A stretch of DNA of 35,306 bases from Candidatus Woesearchaeota archaeon (GTDB lineage: Archaea > Nanoarchaeota > Nanoarchaeia > Woesearchaeales > JAGVZT01): assembly GCA_017608295.1 (NCBI GenBank), contig JAFCGF010000037.1:1-35306 (forward strand), in the 5' to 3' direction. Positions 9,001 through 16,390 of the stretch are shown here, piece by piece. The stretch's first letter is position 1; the number at the start of each line of letters is the position of its first letter. The notes under the pieces are model-generated. The model ran no database searches, had not been told where the DNA came from, and saw only the letters and a list, made by a program, of their open reading frames with translations. The position numbers were made by a program, and so were the translations under genes.

Positions 9001-10875
9001 CTAGTAACTAAAGCTAATGCAATATCTAATAACCTATTTCATCAAATAATCAAACATAACAGGTTAAAAGAACTGATTAAAAAAATCGAAAATGGTAATA
9101 CAGAAATTTTGATGTCTGTTGTTACAGTTTCAACTTTCAGATGCGGGCCAGACAGTATAACCCTTCCCGTCCTGGCAGAAATTACTAAAAACATCCCTTC
9201 ACTTTTAATTCAATCTGATGCAATGATCGCAGAATTGGCTCATCTTGAGAATCGTGTAAAAACACATTTAAATCAACTGAATAACAATTTGCATAATGAA
9301 CTGTCCAGAAAGAAAGAAACAAATTTTTGCATAGAATTTTTAAATGATTTCTCATTAGATAGTATGTGTAAGGAAACTGATATAATTTATTTCCCTACGA
9401 TGAACGATAACCAGGCAATTGTTTCTGTATTTAGAGCCGCTGGCCTATGCGTAATTAACAATTATGATGACGATTCTTACAATTTGGAAGAAAAAATAAA
9501 GATAGGTAGAAAATATGTAGGAGATTCGGTTTGTACTCCATTGGCAGCCGTATTTTCAGATATGTTACATGCAACAGATGATTTTATCAGAAGAAAAGAG
9601 ACGGATGATCTGCAGGTTAAGGGGAAAGAGAGAGTAGTGTTATTTATACATAGTGGTGACGGCCCTTGCAGACAAGGACAATATATGCATATATGCAAAC
9701 TCAATTTTTACAGAATGCTTGAGAATAACTTTAACCAAATTACGGTTGGACGAAACATACGCTTTCCAATAAAATTTCTGGTACATATGGCTACTGAATT
9801 ACATGATAAAGAGGATTATATATCAGGGATAGAAAAATGGATAACCATTCAAGGATTTCAAGCGATTATTTTGAAGGATGTATTACATTCCATCTATTTG
9901 AAAGCCAGTTCAAACTGCAATAATTATGAAGAATTCGAGAGATTAAAATTTAACTTCAGCAAATTAAAGCAAGCTGTCTATGATATGTTAGAGCATAATA
10001 TCAAACCGAGTAAAATTGCTCGGTTTATCGTTAATGAAATTGAAGAAAAACTCCCAATACTTGGTGGACTTGCTCAATATTTTGGTTACGGTTTGTTTAA
10101 TAACAACGGAATCCGGAGAATTTTGAAAAAGCACAATTATAGATGGTCATGTACTCATAGAAATAAGTCAGATTTTAAAAATAGAAAAGTAAAAGTTCAT
10201 GTCGATGGTGAGGCCTATTTACGAGTTGCCCAAATCGAAGAGATTCTCAAATTCCTGATAGATACCATTGGATTTGGTTCTTTTGACTTAACCTATACCC
10301 CGTTGTGGTGTTATTTTGAATATTTATTGGAATCAAGAATCACGTTTGCCAACAGAGATATTAATATGCTCAAAAATAAACTAAAGTATACTGATGAAAA
10401 AAATGAGAAAAGTAGATTAGTGAATTTAATTAAAGAAAAAAAATGTCATATTAGAAAAACAATAAATACTATTAATAATTTCAGGAATGTATTAGCACAA
10501 CCATTATATAAGGTTTCTGGTTTGGAAATTCCTCACAGAATGAGTAAAATCATTGCAGAAGCTAAACCAGTACTCCCTACATATAAGCCGTGTGGAGAAC
10601 TGGTTCCTTATGTTGGCGAAACAATATCAAAGCTGAATGAAGGGGTAGATTTGGTTTTAAATGTTGCTCCTGAAGGATGTATGGTATCTTCATTGGGTGC
10701 AATCCTGACACCTAAAATAATGCAATCAGTAAAGAATAAAAAAGCATTAATTCAATATCTGTTTTCAACAGAGGGTGAACTTAACGAAGATCTTCTACAG
10801 TTATCTCTATTAAAAATATTTGGGCCTGAGAAATACTATTCACATTTAGACGTTTTATCAGTTAATCTAAGATAA
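6037..10875 (+). CDS. Giant acyl-CoA dehydratase activase-related protein (two BadF/BadG ATPase domains plus DUF2229 and HgdB-like parts)
   Basis: The ATG at 6037 is preferred over an upstream TTG at 6004; the protein is 1612 residues. Residues ~14-300 and ~356-650 are two ASKHA (BcrA/BadF type) ATPase domains. The second is canonical, with NIGLDIGSVMAK, VDIGGEDTK, C507 in NIKCSAGTG and C547 in NATCAVFLMENARK. The first has C156 in NPRCGAGTG and C204 in DRCGVFSSSATISDKNQGIP, but IIDLSASG stands where GG(Q/E)D is expected. In 2-hydroxyacyl-CoA dehydratase activators these two cysteines bind a [4Fe-4S] cluster between subunits, and ATP hydrolysis drives electron transfer to the dehydratase. Next come CRGVACGDKNARC (673-685), a DUF2229 region with C796 in DTCAPNIGATG, and a C-terminal dehydratase-subunit-like region with CGPDS, GDSVCTPLA, SGDGPCRQGQY and APEGCMVSS. 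The order matches the O66634-like giant proteins of anaerobes, usually ~1400 residues, whose substrate is unknown. No dehydratase genes flank it, so it seems to act alone. Confidence 0.85.
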   Translation: MKAESSREDATKRKVFIDAGIEHIQIRIYDSFIENNPETLTSNKIIPNNDDIRKLFREYGIMELFRNAGNSMDNSIEPIYITGKLSEITKKVLSRGESIMPAAILWSAAKFFLRKKENRDLETVGIIDLSASGYMIICIDKNEKLKENLLIVNPRCGAGTGINLSRILDKLDIDRGDVDRVLVDYLGTEGKAEREQIPVRSDRCGVFSSSATISDKNQGIPLNRALAITMKSEVMKPCRKMSFGTDKVYLTGGVFRWQYARNCAEDFLKANGVKEIVYDKEQSIIMTGMKYLVESIGKGNFRKQNAVRLRKHDNLLELPSFNALKEKYEKQLLYERLPNPEIETVTPEIFINLPVNIGLDIGSVMAKIVVNNARTGELLFQNFYNNHGDTINTIKHIFRKLKSKGIDKLKIQNIGITGSGRYQVQKALKAIYPHIKERISTLVENYAHARGSIQLAKDHIAKLKCEGIDEVNEDFCLLVDIGGEDTKISVISLKKEELFDNAMNIKCSAGTGSLMDTLKTLFNIKDIAEAYSKAFEARQAYGINATCAVFLMENARKMQAEGYSKDEIMASCCHAIVENMSRSLWHQVEIPDNTIILLHGQTMLSDPLPLAVTHRAQEYMSTRTFCLVPPFPGHRACIGLVKNIQDKDLPEIEEYCYLDDLIERQFDKKIIVCRGVACGDKNARCVRTKLNSEGIHGKISLLLGGCTAVNEQAARMKRGEKNEVPHAYKAIWKFIDEKLPKSEDKKRLVIPRSFAISENAFLFGKVFEQFDIPVHIDNVQERDIMEGQPLFSIDTCAPNIGATGQFLRLAREQHGIIMLPQIDFLPVEGKSVGRTCTTNQGGILIAHHFAKTKYPEARFKLFDISLKKTDPQNIADQLYDEFHSIFEYYEVKVPKSRFIEAIVYAAKEYENLKKELEEITADFIEEAINKKINISIICAREYVLNPGIYDSHIGKLLKDKGVVAIPAYVFETYPDRQFDYIYWKNPHDLVTKANAISNNLFHQIIKHNRLKELIKKIENGNTEILMSVVTVSTFRCGPDSITLPVLAEITKNIPSLLIQSDAMIAELAHLENRVKTHLNQLNNNLHNELSRKKETNFCIEFLNDFSLDSMCKETDIIYFPTMNDNQAIVSVFRAAGLCVINNYDDDSYNLEEKIKIGRKYVGDSVCTPLAAVFSDMLHATDDFIRRKETDDLQVKGKERVVLFIHSGDGPCRQGQYMHICKLNFYRMLENNFNQITVGRNIRFPIKFLVHMATELHDKEDYISGIEKWITIQGFQAIILKDVLHSIYLKASSNCNNYEEFERLKFNFSKLKQAVYDMLEHNIKPSKIARFIVNEIEEKLPILGGLAQYFGYGLFNNNGIRRILKKHNYRWSCTHRNKSDFKNRKVKVHVDGEAYLRVAQIEEILKFLIDTIGFGSFDLTYTPLWCYFEYLLESRITFANRDINMLKNKLKYTDEKNEKSRLVNLIKEKKCHIRKTINTINNFRNVLAQPLYKVSGLEIPHRMSKIIAEAKPVLPTYKPCGELVPYVGETISKLNEGVDLVLNVAPEGCMVSSLGAILTPKIMQSVKNKKALIQYLFSTEGELNEDLLQLSLLKIFGPEKYYSHLDVLSVNLR

Positions 10876-10911
10876 ATTTGAAAACAAAATACCTTGAATT
10901 ATATTCTTATT

Positions 10912-11010
10912 ATTATACGGATTTATTTTAACATAATATCATCAAATAATCCTCCCCCAAACAATTGGAAATACCAACCTCCTTTGTTTTTTGAAACAAA
11001 ATAAAGGGAC
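10912..11010 (+). repeat. ~100-nt dispersed non-coding repeat, copy 1 of 2
   Basis: From ATTATACGGATTTATTTTAA through AATCCTCCCCCAAA, AATACCAACCTCC and AAATAAAGGGAC, this stretch matches 33265-33365 in the same orientation, with scattered substitutions. It lies 36 nt after the activase stop codon. No frame is conserved between copies. Its last third carries the CCTCC-N-GGAC pattern shared with several other intergenic sites. The rest of the gap up to 11225 shows nothing recognisable. Confidence 0.65.
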
Positions 11011-11224
11011 CATTATTAAGAATTAGGATTTACTATAGATGAATTTCTATGATACTGCCCAAATCCATCATCCATAAAACTCTTTAAGTAATCTCTTATA
11101 AGGATCGCTTTTTGCTGGACTTCGTTTATTTTCATGATGAACAGTATTTAGGTTAGTTTGTTGGCTTCTCAAGTAGGCTTAATAAAATTACCTCTTTCAT
11201 AAGATTTATCCAAGGGATTATGAT

Positions 11225-11530
11225 TCAAAAACTTCTGGATTGAGGTAAAGAATTTACAGGCTGTTTTATTGCCTCCATTATTTCACCTTTCTTGAGATAC
11301 ACTTTCCTCCCCATTTTATAGTAGGGAATCTTGCCCTTCTTCTGATATTTGTATAAACTTACTAAAGTAACTTTTAGAAGTTCTGCGGTCTCTTTCCTGG
11401 TTAAGAGTATATCTTCTTCCCCTGGTTTAGTAAGTTCTTCTATGAGCGTAGGAATCTCTTCTCGCAGCACTTCTTTAATTAGGTCTTTGAGTTCTTCATG
11501 GTCCATTTGGATAAGTTCTATTCTGTTCAT
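11225..11530 (-). CDS. Small helix-turn-helix DNA-binding protein (excisionase/MerR-like HTH_17)
   Basis: The 101-residue protein has an N-terminal acidic helix (IQMDHEELKDLIKEVLREEI) of the kind found in Bacteroidota excisionase-like proteins. A winged-helix DNA-binding domain follows at residues ~42-92: LLTRKETAELLKVTLVSLYK is the helix-turn-helix, and GKIPYYKMGRKVYLKKGEI is the wing and following helix. Such proteins control excision of mobilizable elements or act as small regulators. No integrase adjoins it here; the nearest is more than 11 kb away. It is divergent from the FISUMP gene. The function is inferred only from the fold. Confidence 0.75.
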   Translation of the reverse strand: MNRIELIQMDHEELKDLIKEVLREEIPTLIEELTKPGEEDILLTRKETAELLKVTLVSLYKYQKKGKIPYYKMGRKVYLKKGEIMEAIKQPVNSLPQSRSF

Positions 11531-11571
11531 GATTTTGGAAATATTGATTATTCAGCAAGTTTTTATAATTG

Positions 11572-11600
11572 TTTGACTTGAGTCTTTTTTATAGTAACTT
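11572..11600 (+). promoter_or_regulatory. Possible Bacteroidota-type promoter of the FISUMP gene
   Basis: TTTG at 11572-11575 and TAACTTG at 11594-11600 are about 18 nt apart and lie ~50 nt before the ATG. They resemble the Bacteroidota -33 TTTG and -7 TAnnTTTG elements, although the -7 box is one base short. Confidence 0.3.
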
Positions 11601-11650
11601 GTATGTGATTAATAAACGATCAGCTATACCAAAAACATAATCATACGATC

Positions 11651-13558
11651 ATGAAAACAAGAGCAACATTTATTATGTTGTGGGCTTTTCTATTGTTCAC
11701 GCTTAATGTATTCTCACAGGCTCCACAAGGATTCAATTACCAGGCAGTAGTCAGAGACAATACTGGAAGTCTCGTATCAGACCAGGCTGTTGGTATAAAA
11801 ATCAGTCTATTACAAGGTGCTGTTGATGGAACTGTTGTTTATAGTGAAACACATTCCCCAACGACCAATTCATTTGGTTTGGTAACCCTGGAAATAGGTG
11901 ACGGTTCTATTGTCTCTGGTGATTTATCATCTATTGATTGGGGATCCAATATTTATTTCATTAAAGTGGAATTGGATGCCACAGGAGGAACAACCTATAC
12001 TGAAATGGGTACAAGCCAGATCCTGTCTGTTCCCTATGCTTTACATGCCAAATCTGTTGAAAACAAGGATGATGCAGATGCAGATCCTTCAAACGAACTG
12101 CAAACTATTTCTCGTACAGCTTTAACTGTAACTTTAAGCGATGGTGGTACTTACCAAGACAGCATAAACACTTATACTCCAGGAACAGGGATTACTATTA
12201 CCAACAATGTAATAAGTACAACAGGTGGTAGCATCATTCCAATATATACTTCATCTGAAATTACGGCACTTTTACCTGAAGAAGGACAAACCGTGTATAA
12301 TAGCACCGAAGATTTGTATCAGGTTTATATCGGTAGCTCATGGGTTTCGTTGCCAACTAATTGCTGGCCTCAACCAACCACAGCCATTGCAGGCAGTGAT
12401 TCATCTTTTAATGACGGTACTACAACAACTAATCTTTCGGCTAATACACCTGAAACCAATCATGGTACAGGAACATGGAGTATTATTAGCGGAGAAGGAG
12501 GTAGTTTTACCAACGTTAATGACCCGAATACTACCTTTTCAGGTAACAACTGTACTGATTATGAATTAAGCTGGACTATAACAACTTTATGTGGCAGTTC
12601 AACGGATGAAGTTATAGTTAGTTTTAACCATACACCAACAACTGCCGATGCAGGAAACGATCAATATTTTAATGACGGTACTACAACAACTAATCTTTCG
12701 GCTATTACACCCGAAACTAATCATGGTACAGGAACATGGAGTATTATTAGCGGTGTAGGAGGCAGTCTCACAGATATAAACAACCCGAATACTACTTTAT
12801 CAGGGCAACTACGTATGAGTTATACATTACGTTGGACCATAATAACAGATTGTGATAATAGTTATGATGATGTAAATATTAGTTTTTACCAGGATGAGCC
12901 GGGTAGTAATATAACTGATGTTGATAATAATACCTATAATACCGTATGGATAGGCACGCAACTATGGATGGCAGAAAACCTTAATACCACACACTTTGCA
13001 AATAGTGATGAAATACCAGATGGCACAGGTGCAGGTGATATTTCTGGTGAGACCGAACCAAAATATTGGTTTGCATACGATGATGATTTAAATAACATTT
13101 CTACTTATGGCAGATTATATACACGGTACACCGTAACTGACAGTCGAAATGTTTGTCCTGATGGCTGGCATGTACCGAGCTTTACCGAATGGATAACACT
13201 TGAAAACTACCTGATAGCCAATGGATATAACTATGATGGTACTACATTGCAGAATAAAATAGCTAAATCATTGGCTTCCACTACAAATTGGTCATCATCA
13301 GCACTTCCAGGTGTTGTGGGTAATACTGATTACCCGACATATAGAAATAAAACCGGTTTCACAGCTTTTCCGGGTGGTTATCGTACTTATTTTGGAGCTT
13401 TCTCTAAGATTGGATATATAGGATACTGGTGGTCATTATCGCCTGATACGGCAACCAATTTTAGATTATTGTATGATGAGTATGAAAGTTCTAAGGGTAT
13501 TCTGATAGGCCCCGCATATAAAGCGAATGGTTATTCTGTCCGTTGCATAAAAGATTAG
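11651..13558 (+). CDS. Secreted FISUMP-domain protein with two tandem repeat modules
   Basis: The 635-residue protein begins with a Sec signal peptide of ~22 residues (ends LNVFSQA). Residues ~23-140 carry the module starting APQGFNYQAVVRD that opens many Bacteroidota surface proteins. Residues ~243-330 and ~331-417 are two copies of an Ig/PKD-like module (FNDGTTTTNLSA, ETNHGTGTWSIISG). Residues ~420-635 are a FISUMP (Fibrobacter succinogenes major paralogous) domain: VWIGTQLWMAENLN, CPDGWHVPSFTEW, and the closing GYSVRCIKD. FISUMP proteins are exported, probably cell-surface or adhesive proteins; no enzyme activity is established. The tail is FISUMP rather than a T9SS sorting domain, so the export route beyond the inner membrane is unclear. 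A terminator follows at 13590. The gene stands alone. Confidence 0.85.
   Translation: MKTRATFIMLWAFLLFTLNVFSQAPQGFNYQAVVRDNTGSLVSDQAVGIKISLLQGAVDGTVVYSETHSPTTNSFGLVTLEIGDGSIVSGDLSSIDWGSNIYFIKVELDATGGTTYTEMGTSQILSVPYALHAKSVENKDDADADPSNELQTISRTALTVTLSDGGTYQDSINTYTPGTGITITNNVISTTGGSIIPIYTSSEITALLPEEGQTVYNSTEDLYQVYIGSSWVSLPTNCWPQPTTAIAGSDSSFNDGTTTTNLSANTPETNHGTGTWSIISGEGGSFTNVNDPNTTFSGNNCTDYELSWTITTLCGSSTDEVIVSFNHTPTTADAGNDQYFNDGTTTTNLSAITPETNHGTGTWSIISGVGGSLTDINNPNTTLSGQLRMSYTLRWTIITDCDNSYDDVNISFYQDEPGSNITDVDNNTYNTVWIGTQLWMAENLNTTHFANSDEIPDGTGAGDISGETEPKYWFAYDDDLNNISTYGRLYTRYTVTDSRNVCPDGWHVPSFTEWITLENYLIANGYNYDGTTLQNKIAKSLASTTNWSSSALPGVVGNTDYPTYRNKTGFTAFPGGYRTYFGAFSKIGYIGYWWSLSPDTATNFRLLYDEYESSKGILIGPAYKANGYSVRCIKD
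12407..12753 (+). repeat. Recent internal duplication inside the FISUMP gene
   Basis: The 86-nt segments 12407-12492 and 12668-12753 differ at three positions by eye. Two differences are silent (CCT/CCC and ACC/ACT); one changes Asn to Ile. The rest of the two modules has diverged much more, which suggests gene conversion or partial duplication of one beta-strand block. Confidence 0.8.
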
Positions 13559-13589
13559 TACATAGCTATTTGATTAATATGTTTTTCAG

Positions 13590-13614
13590 GGCTGTCCTTA
13601 CCGGGCAGCCTTTT
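13590..13614 (+). terminator. Intrinsic terminator after the FISUMP gene
   Basis: GGCTGTCC at 13590-13597 and GGGCAGCC at 13603-13610 form an 8-bp stem with one G-T pair and a 5-nt loop, followed by TTTT. It starts 32 nt after the stop codon. Confidence 0.75.
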
Positions 13615-13847
13615 ACAGAATGTATTGTAATGAGAGTATCTATTTCAATTCTGGATACCTATTCAGATACCTGAATTTTAGTATACTCTACATATAGCTG
13701 TTTTATAGCCGTATAGGAAAATAAGTTCGGGAGCCTCTTTTTCTTTAAAACCTTTTGTTATAGCTGCTTGCTTAATGTGACAAATTACCCCAAATATCCA
13801 GGTATTTCATTATGGACGGTTCCTAATTATTCATGTCTTGGTTGAAG

Positions 13848-14035
13848 TGCAAATTCCGGACTGATTGAGCACTGCGTTCCGGACTAAACTGAGCATATGT
13901 TTCCGGAAATGGTTGAGCACCCCATACCGGAATGTAACTACTTCAATGTATGGGCAATATGAATATACAATTTTATTACAAATAGACTGCTCAACCCTGA
14001 CCGGACAAGGGTGCTCAACATTACCGGAATTTACA
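13848..14035 (+). mobile_element. IS21-like miniature element, copy 1 (188 bp)
   Basis: The ends are TGCAAATTCCGG and CCGGAATTTACA, an inverted repeat of the TG...CA type. Behind the left end are three spaced copies of a TTCCGG-plus-TGAGCA pattern, and behind the right end two in inverse orientation. Multiple subterminal TGAGCAC/TTCCGG repeats are the hallmark of Bacteroidota IS21-family insertion sequences, which normally carry istA and istB between them. Here the ends are joined by ~55 nt with no coding capacity. A second copy of identical length and ~95 percent identity is at 33809-33996. No target duplication is evident. Confidence 0.75.
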
Positions 14036-14079
14036 CCCAAACAAGTAAATTCAAGAATTTTGAAGTTTTACCCCTGGAT

Positions 14080-14126
14080 CCTCCCCTGAAATTGTATAGG
14101 TAAATAAACGGACGTTTTATCAAGCA
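14080..14126 (+). repeat. Dispersed CCTCCCCTG...AAATAAACGGACG motif
   Basis: CCTCCCCTG is followed after ~20 nt by CGGACGTTTTATCAA. The same pair with 18-21 nt spacing recurs at 32091-32125, at 33332-33370 and, inverted, at 22717-22758. This looks like the end of an insertion sequence or another recombination site. It follows the miniature element by 45 nt. The remaining intergenic sequence to 14485 shows only an unconvincing 64-codon frame (14266-14460). Confidence 0.5.
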
Positions 14127-14485
14127 TTCATGAATGGCAAATTTTTTCAAGGACTACATTTTCAGTTCCTTGGAATTAATGAATGGTTATCGTAATTTTA
14201 ATGCAACCAAACAACTATTGCACCTATAAGGTAAATAATAACATTGTTATTATCCACTAGTTGGCATGCATTATAAAAGGCTAAACATAGAGACACAAGA
14301 AAGCATTATGGTTAATAGTGCTACTATTGACAAATTATCAAACGACTTTTGGTTGAATTGCAAGTCCAATCTCTTCTATGATCAGAACATCTTCTTCTCA
14401 AAAGGACTCAGGACATCAAAATACTTGACTTTTGGACTTGATTACATTAACTGGCATTAGAATTAAATCCCTAAAACCTAATATT

Positions 14486-15685
14486 ATGAAAATAATGAAT
14501 AGAATTATTCCAATCACAATTTGTACTGTACTTATTCTGGTTTCAGCCTGCGAAAAGCTTAAGCTCCCGGTGGCCTCATTCACAATCAGTCCAGCCTGGC
14601 CAGTAGCAGGGCAAACTGTTTCCTTTCAAAACACCTCCAAAGGTGCTAATACATTCGACTGGGATTTCGGAGATGGAAATGGTTCTACTGAAGAGAATCC
14701 CAGTCACATCTACACAGCAGAGGGTCTCTTTACAATCCATTTGGAGGTTACCAATGCAGATGGATCTGATGAGGCAAGCAAGGACCTATATATTAAGCCT
14801 CCACCAATTTGGACACCTAGAATCAACATGCCCACGGGAAGATGGGAGTTTTCCACCTGCGTGGTGGGCGGGAAGATCTATGCCATAGGTGGTGCTGGAC
14901 CTGTTTATCAGGCGTTGCATACCGTGGAAGTATACGACCCGGCGACAAATACCTGGACCACAAAGTCCCCGATGCCCACTGCAAGACAGGGGTTATCTAC
15001 CAACGTGGTGAATGGGAAGATCTATGCCATCGGTGGTGGTGCAGCTTCCTCAGCTGCATATACGTCGGTGGAGACTTTCTCGACGGTGGAAGAATACGAC
15101 CCGGCTACGAATACCTGGACTACAAAGTCTGAGATGCCCACGGCAAGAGGCTTCCATTCTGCCAACGTGGTGAATAACAGAATCTACGTCATTGGCGGAT
15201 CACCCTCGGCGCCTTCTAGCGGTTCTGTTTTGACGGTGGAAGTGTATGAGCCAGCCACGGACACCTGGACCCAGAAGGGCACCATGCCAGCGTTAAGAAG
15301 TGCTGGTTTCACCAGCGTGGTGGATGGGAAGATCTATTGCTTTGGCGGTTATGCATTTAGTGATGTCGACGAGTATGACCCGGTTACGGACACCTGGACC
15401 GAGAAGGCTAATATGCTAACGTATAGAATTGGGTTATCCACCAGCGTGCTGGATGGGCAGATCTATGCCATTGGGGGGTATATTTATGGCGTTCCCGACT
15501 ACCCGGGCGTGACCACAGTGGAAATCTATGACCCGGCGACAGATACCTGGACAACAGGCCCCGACATGCCCACGGGAAGATGGGGTCTTCGCACCAGCGT
15601 GGTGGATGGGAAGATCTATGTTATTGGCGGTGTGACTCTATGGGGAGAGAATGCCTGTGGGACAGTAGAAGTATACTACAAATAG
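14486..15685 (+). CDS. Lipoprotein with PKD domain and six kelch repeats
   Basis: The 399-residue protein starts at the ATG at 14486; an in-frame ATG 54 nt upstream lacks a signal peptide directly after it and is rejected. A lipoprotein signal ends in LILVSAC. Residues ~30-105 are a PKD domain (PVAGQTVSFQNTS, FDWDFGDGN, GLFTIHLEVTNADG). Residues ~115-399 contain six kelch motifs, each with a KIYAIGG-type strand and a VEVYDPATNTWT-type strand, enough for one closed six-bladed propeller. Exported kelch proteins are usually binding modules or have sugar-related or sialate-mutarotase-like roles; nothing here fixes which. The blades are also similar at DNA level (recurring GGGAAGATCTATG), suggesting recent repeat expansion. 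It stands alone. Confidence 0.85.
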   Translation: MKIMNRIIPITICTVLILVSACEKLKLPVASFTISPAWPVAGQTVSFQNTSKGANTFDWDFGDGNGSTEENPSHIYTAEGLFTIHLEVTNADGSDEASKDLYIKPPPIWTPRINMPTGRWEFSTCVVGGKIYAIGGAGPVYQALHTVEVYDPATNTWTTKSPMPTARQGLSTNVVNGKIYAIGGGAASSAAYTSVETFSTVEEYDPATNTWTTKSEMPTARGFHSANVVNNRIYVIGGSPSAPSSGSVLTVEVYEPATDTWTQKGTMPALRSAGFTSVVDGKIYCFGGYAFSDVDEYDPVTDTWTEKANMLTYRIGLSTSVLDGQIYAIGGYIYGVPDYPGVTTVEIYDPATDTWTTGPDMPTGRWGLRTSVVDGKIYVIGGVTLWGENACGTVEVYYK

Positions 15686-15791
15686 CAAGGTTTTTTCTGG
15701 CAATCAATAAAAATTACCTGCTCTTTTCGGCAGTGAATCAGCATAGGAATTTGCTTTCAATAAGGATTTCCCGCATATTTCGCTTTACCGG

Positions 15792-15937
15792 ATGAGTATA
15801 TTTTACAAAATAACCTATGTAAGCGGTACATCAATTGCTGCCGTGATAGTTGTGGGGCGAAAAACGCTAATGGATTAACAGAATGGAAATTAAAAGATGG
15901 AACAACATTAAAAGATTTTGAAACTGATAAAAAATAA
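15792..15937 (+). pseudogene. Frameshifted C-terminal remnant of a DUF4357 protein
   Basis: Frame 1 reads YVSGTSIAAVIVVG and then goes off; shifting by one base near 15850 continues as NANGLTEWKLKDGTTLKDFE to a stop at 15935-15937. Together this is the typical end of DUF4357, a small domain found at the C terminus of various nuclease- and restriction-associated proteins. Only ~48 codons survive. The stop codon overlaps the attC-like hairpin at 15934-16070, as in an integron cassette. The assignment rests on the NGLTEWK-DGTTL pattern only. Confidence 0.5.
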
Positions 15938-16070
15938 CGCATGCCAACATGCTATAAATTCAAGCGGGCGGAAAGTGCTAATATGAAACAAATTACAAGT
16001 AATAAACAGCTGTACATACTGAAAGAAAAGTGCAAGAAAATGCCCACCAAAATTTATAGCTGATCGTTAT
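15934..16070 (+). other. attC-like inverted-repeat site at the end of the DUF4357 remnant
   Basis: The outer arms are ATAACG (15934-15939) and CGTTAT (16065-16070). The inner arms are GCTATAAATT (15951-15960) and AATTTATAGC (16051-16060), and a further GGGC/GCCC pair lies inside. The gene-side spacer is 11 nt and the distal spacer 4 nt. The two-box, two-stem geometry and its position on a stop codon are those of an integron attC or a related folded recombination site. The distal box GTTATAG fits GTTRRRY imperfectly, so the call is tentative. Confidence 0.45.
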
Positions 16071-16084
16071 AGGTACTAATTTTC

Positions 16085-16285
16085 ATTTCTAAAAGCTCCT
16101 GGAAAGAGTTAGTTAAACAATGTAATCAATATCAGGATTCCAGGAGCTTTTTTCTGTGCGGTCGGCTCGCAACTGCAATTGGCTCCCTATTATTACAGGT
16201 AAATAAATTAACGATTGTTTACTTACTTCAATGATTAACTCTTGATACCAGTGGATAAGTATCTAATTGCAAACAAAATATGGAC
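16085..16285 (+). repeat. Dispersed ~200-bp non-coding repeat, copy 2
   Basis: This is the inverted partner of 473-671. It starts at TTTCTAAAAGC, contains the hairpin arms at 16092-16102 and 16140-16150 followed by TTTTTT, then GCGGTCGGCTCGC, TTACAGGTAAATAAAT and TTGATACCAG, and ends at ATGGAC. Copies 1 and 2 lie about 15.4 kb apart in opposite orientation. Confidence 0.8.
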
Positions 16286-16390
16286 TTACGAATCCATAAA
16301 ACTATCACAGAAGTATTCCTATTATCAAATGTTAGATAGATGGTTCTGGATAGTATGAAAACAGCTTTCCTTAATGTAAAACACCAAGCC

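Noticed and set aside
11898..12569. Frames of 75 and 114 codons inside the FISUMP gene
   Set aside because: They overlap the well-supported FISUMP protein in another frame and have no domain or start signal.
14266..14460. 64-codon frame before the kelch lipoprotein
   Set aside because: No recognisable family, no ribosome site and overlap with the leader of the next gene; looks accidental in AT-rich DNA.
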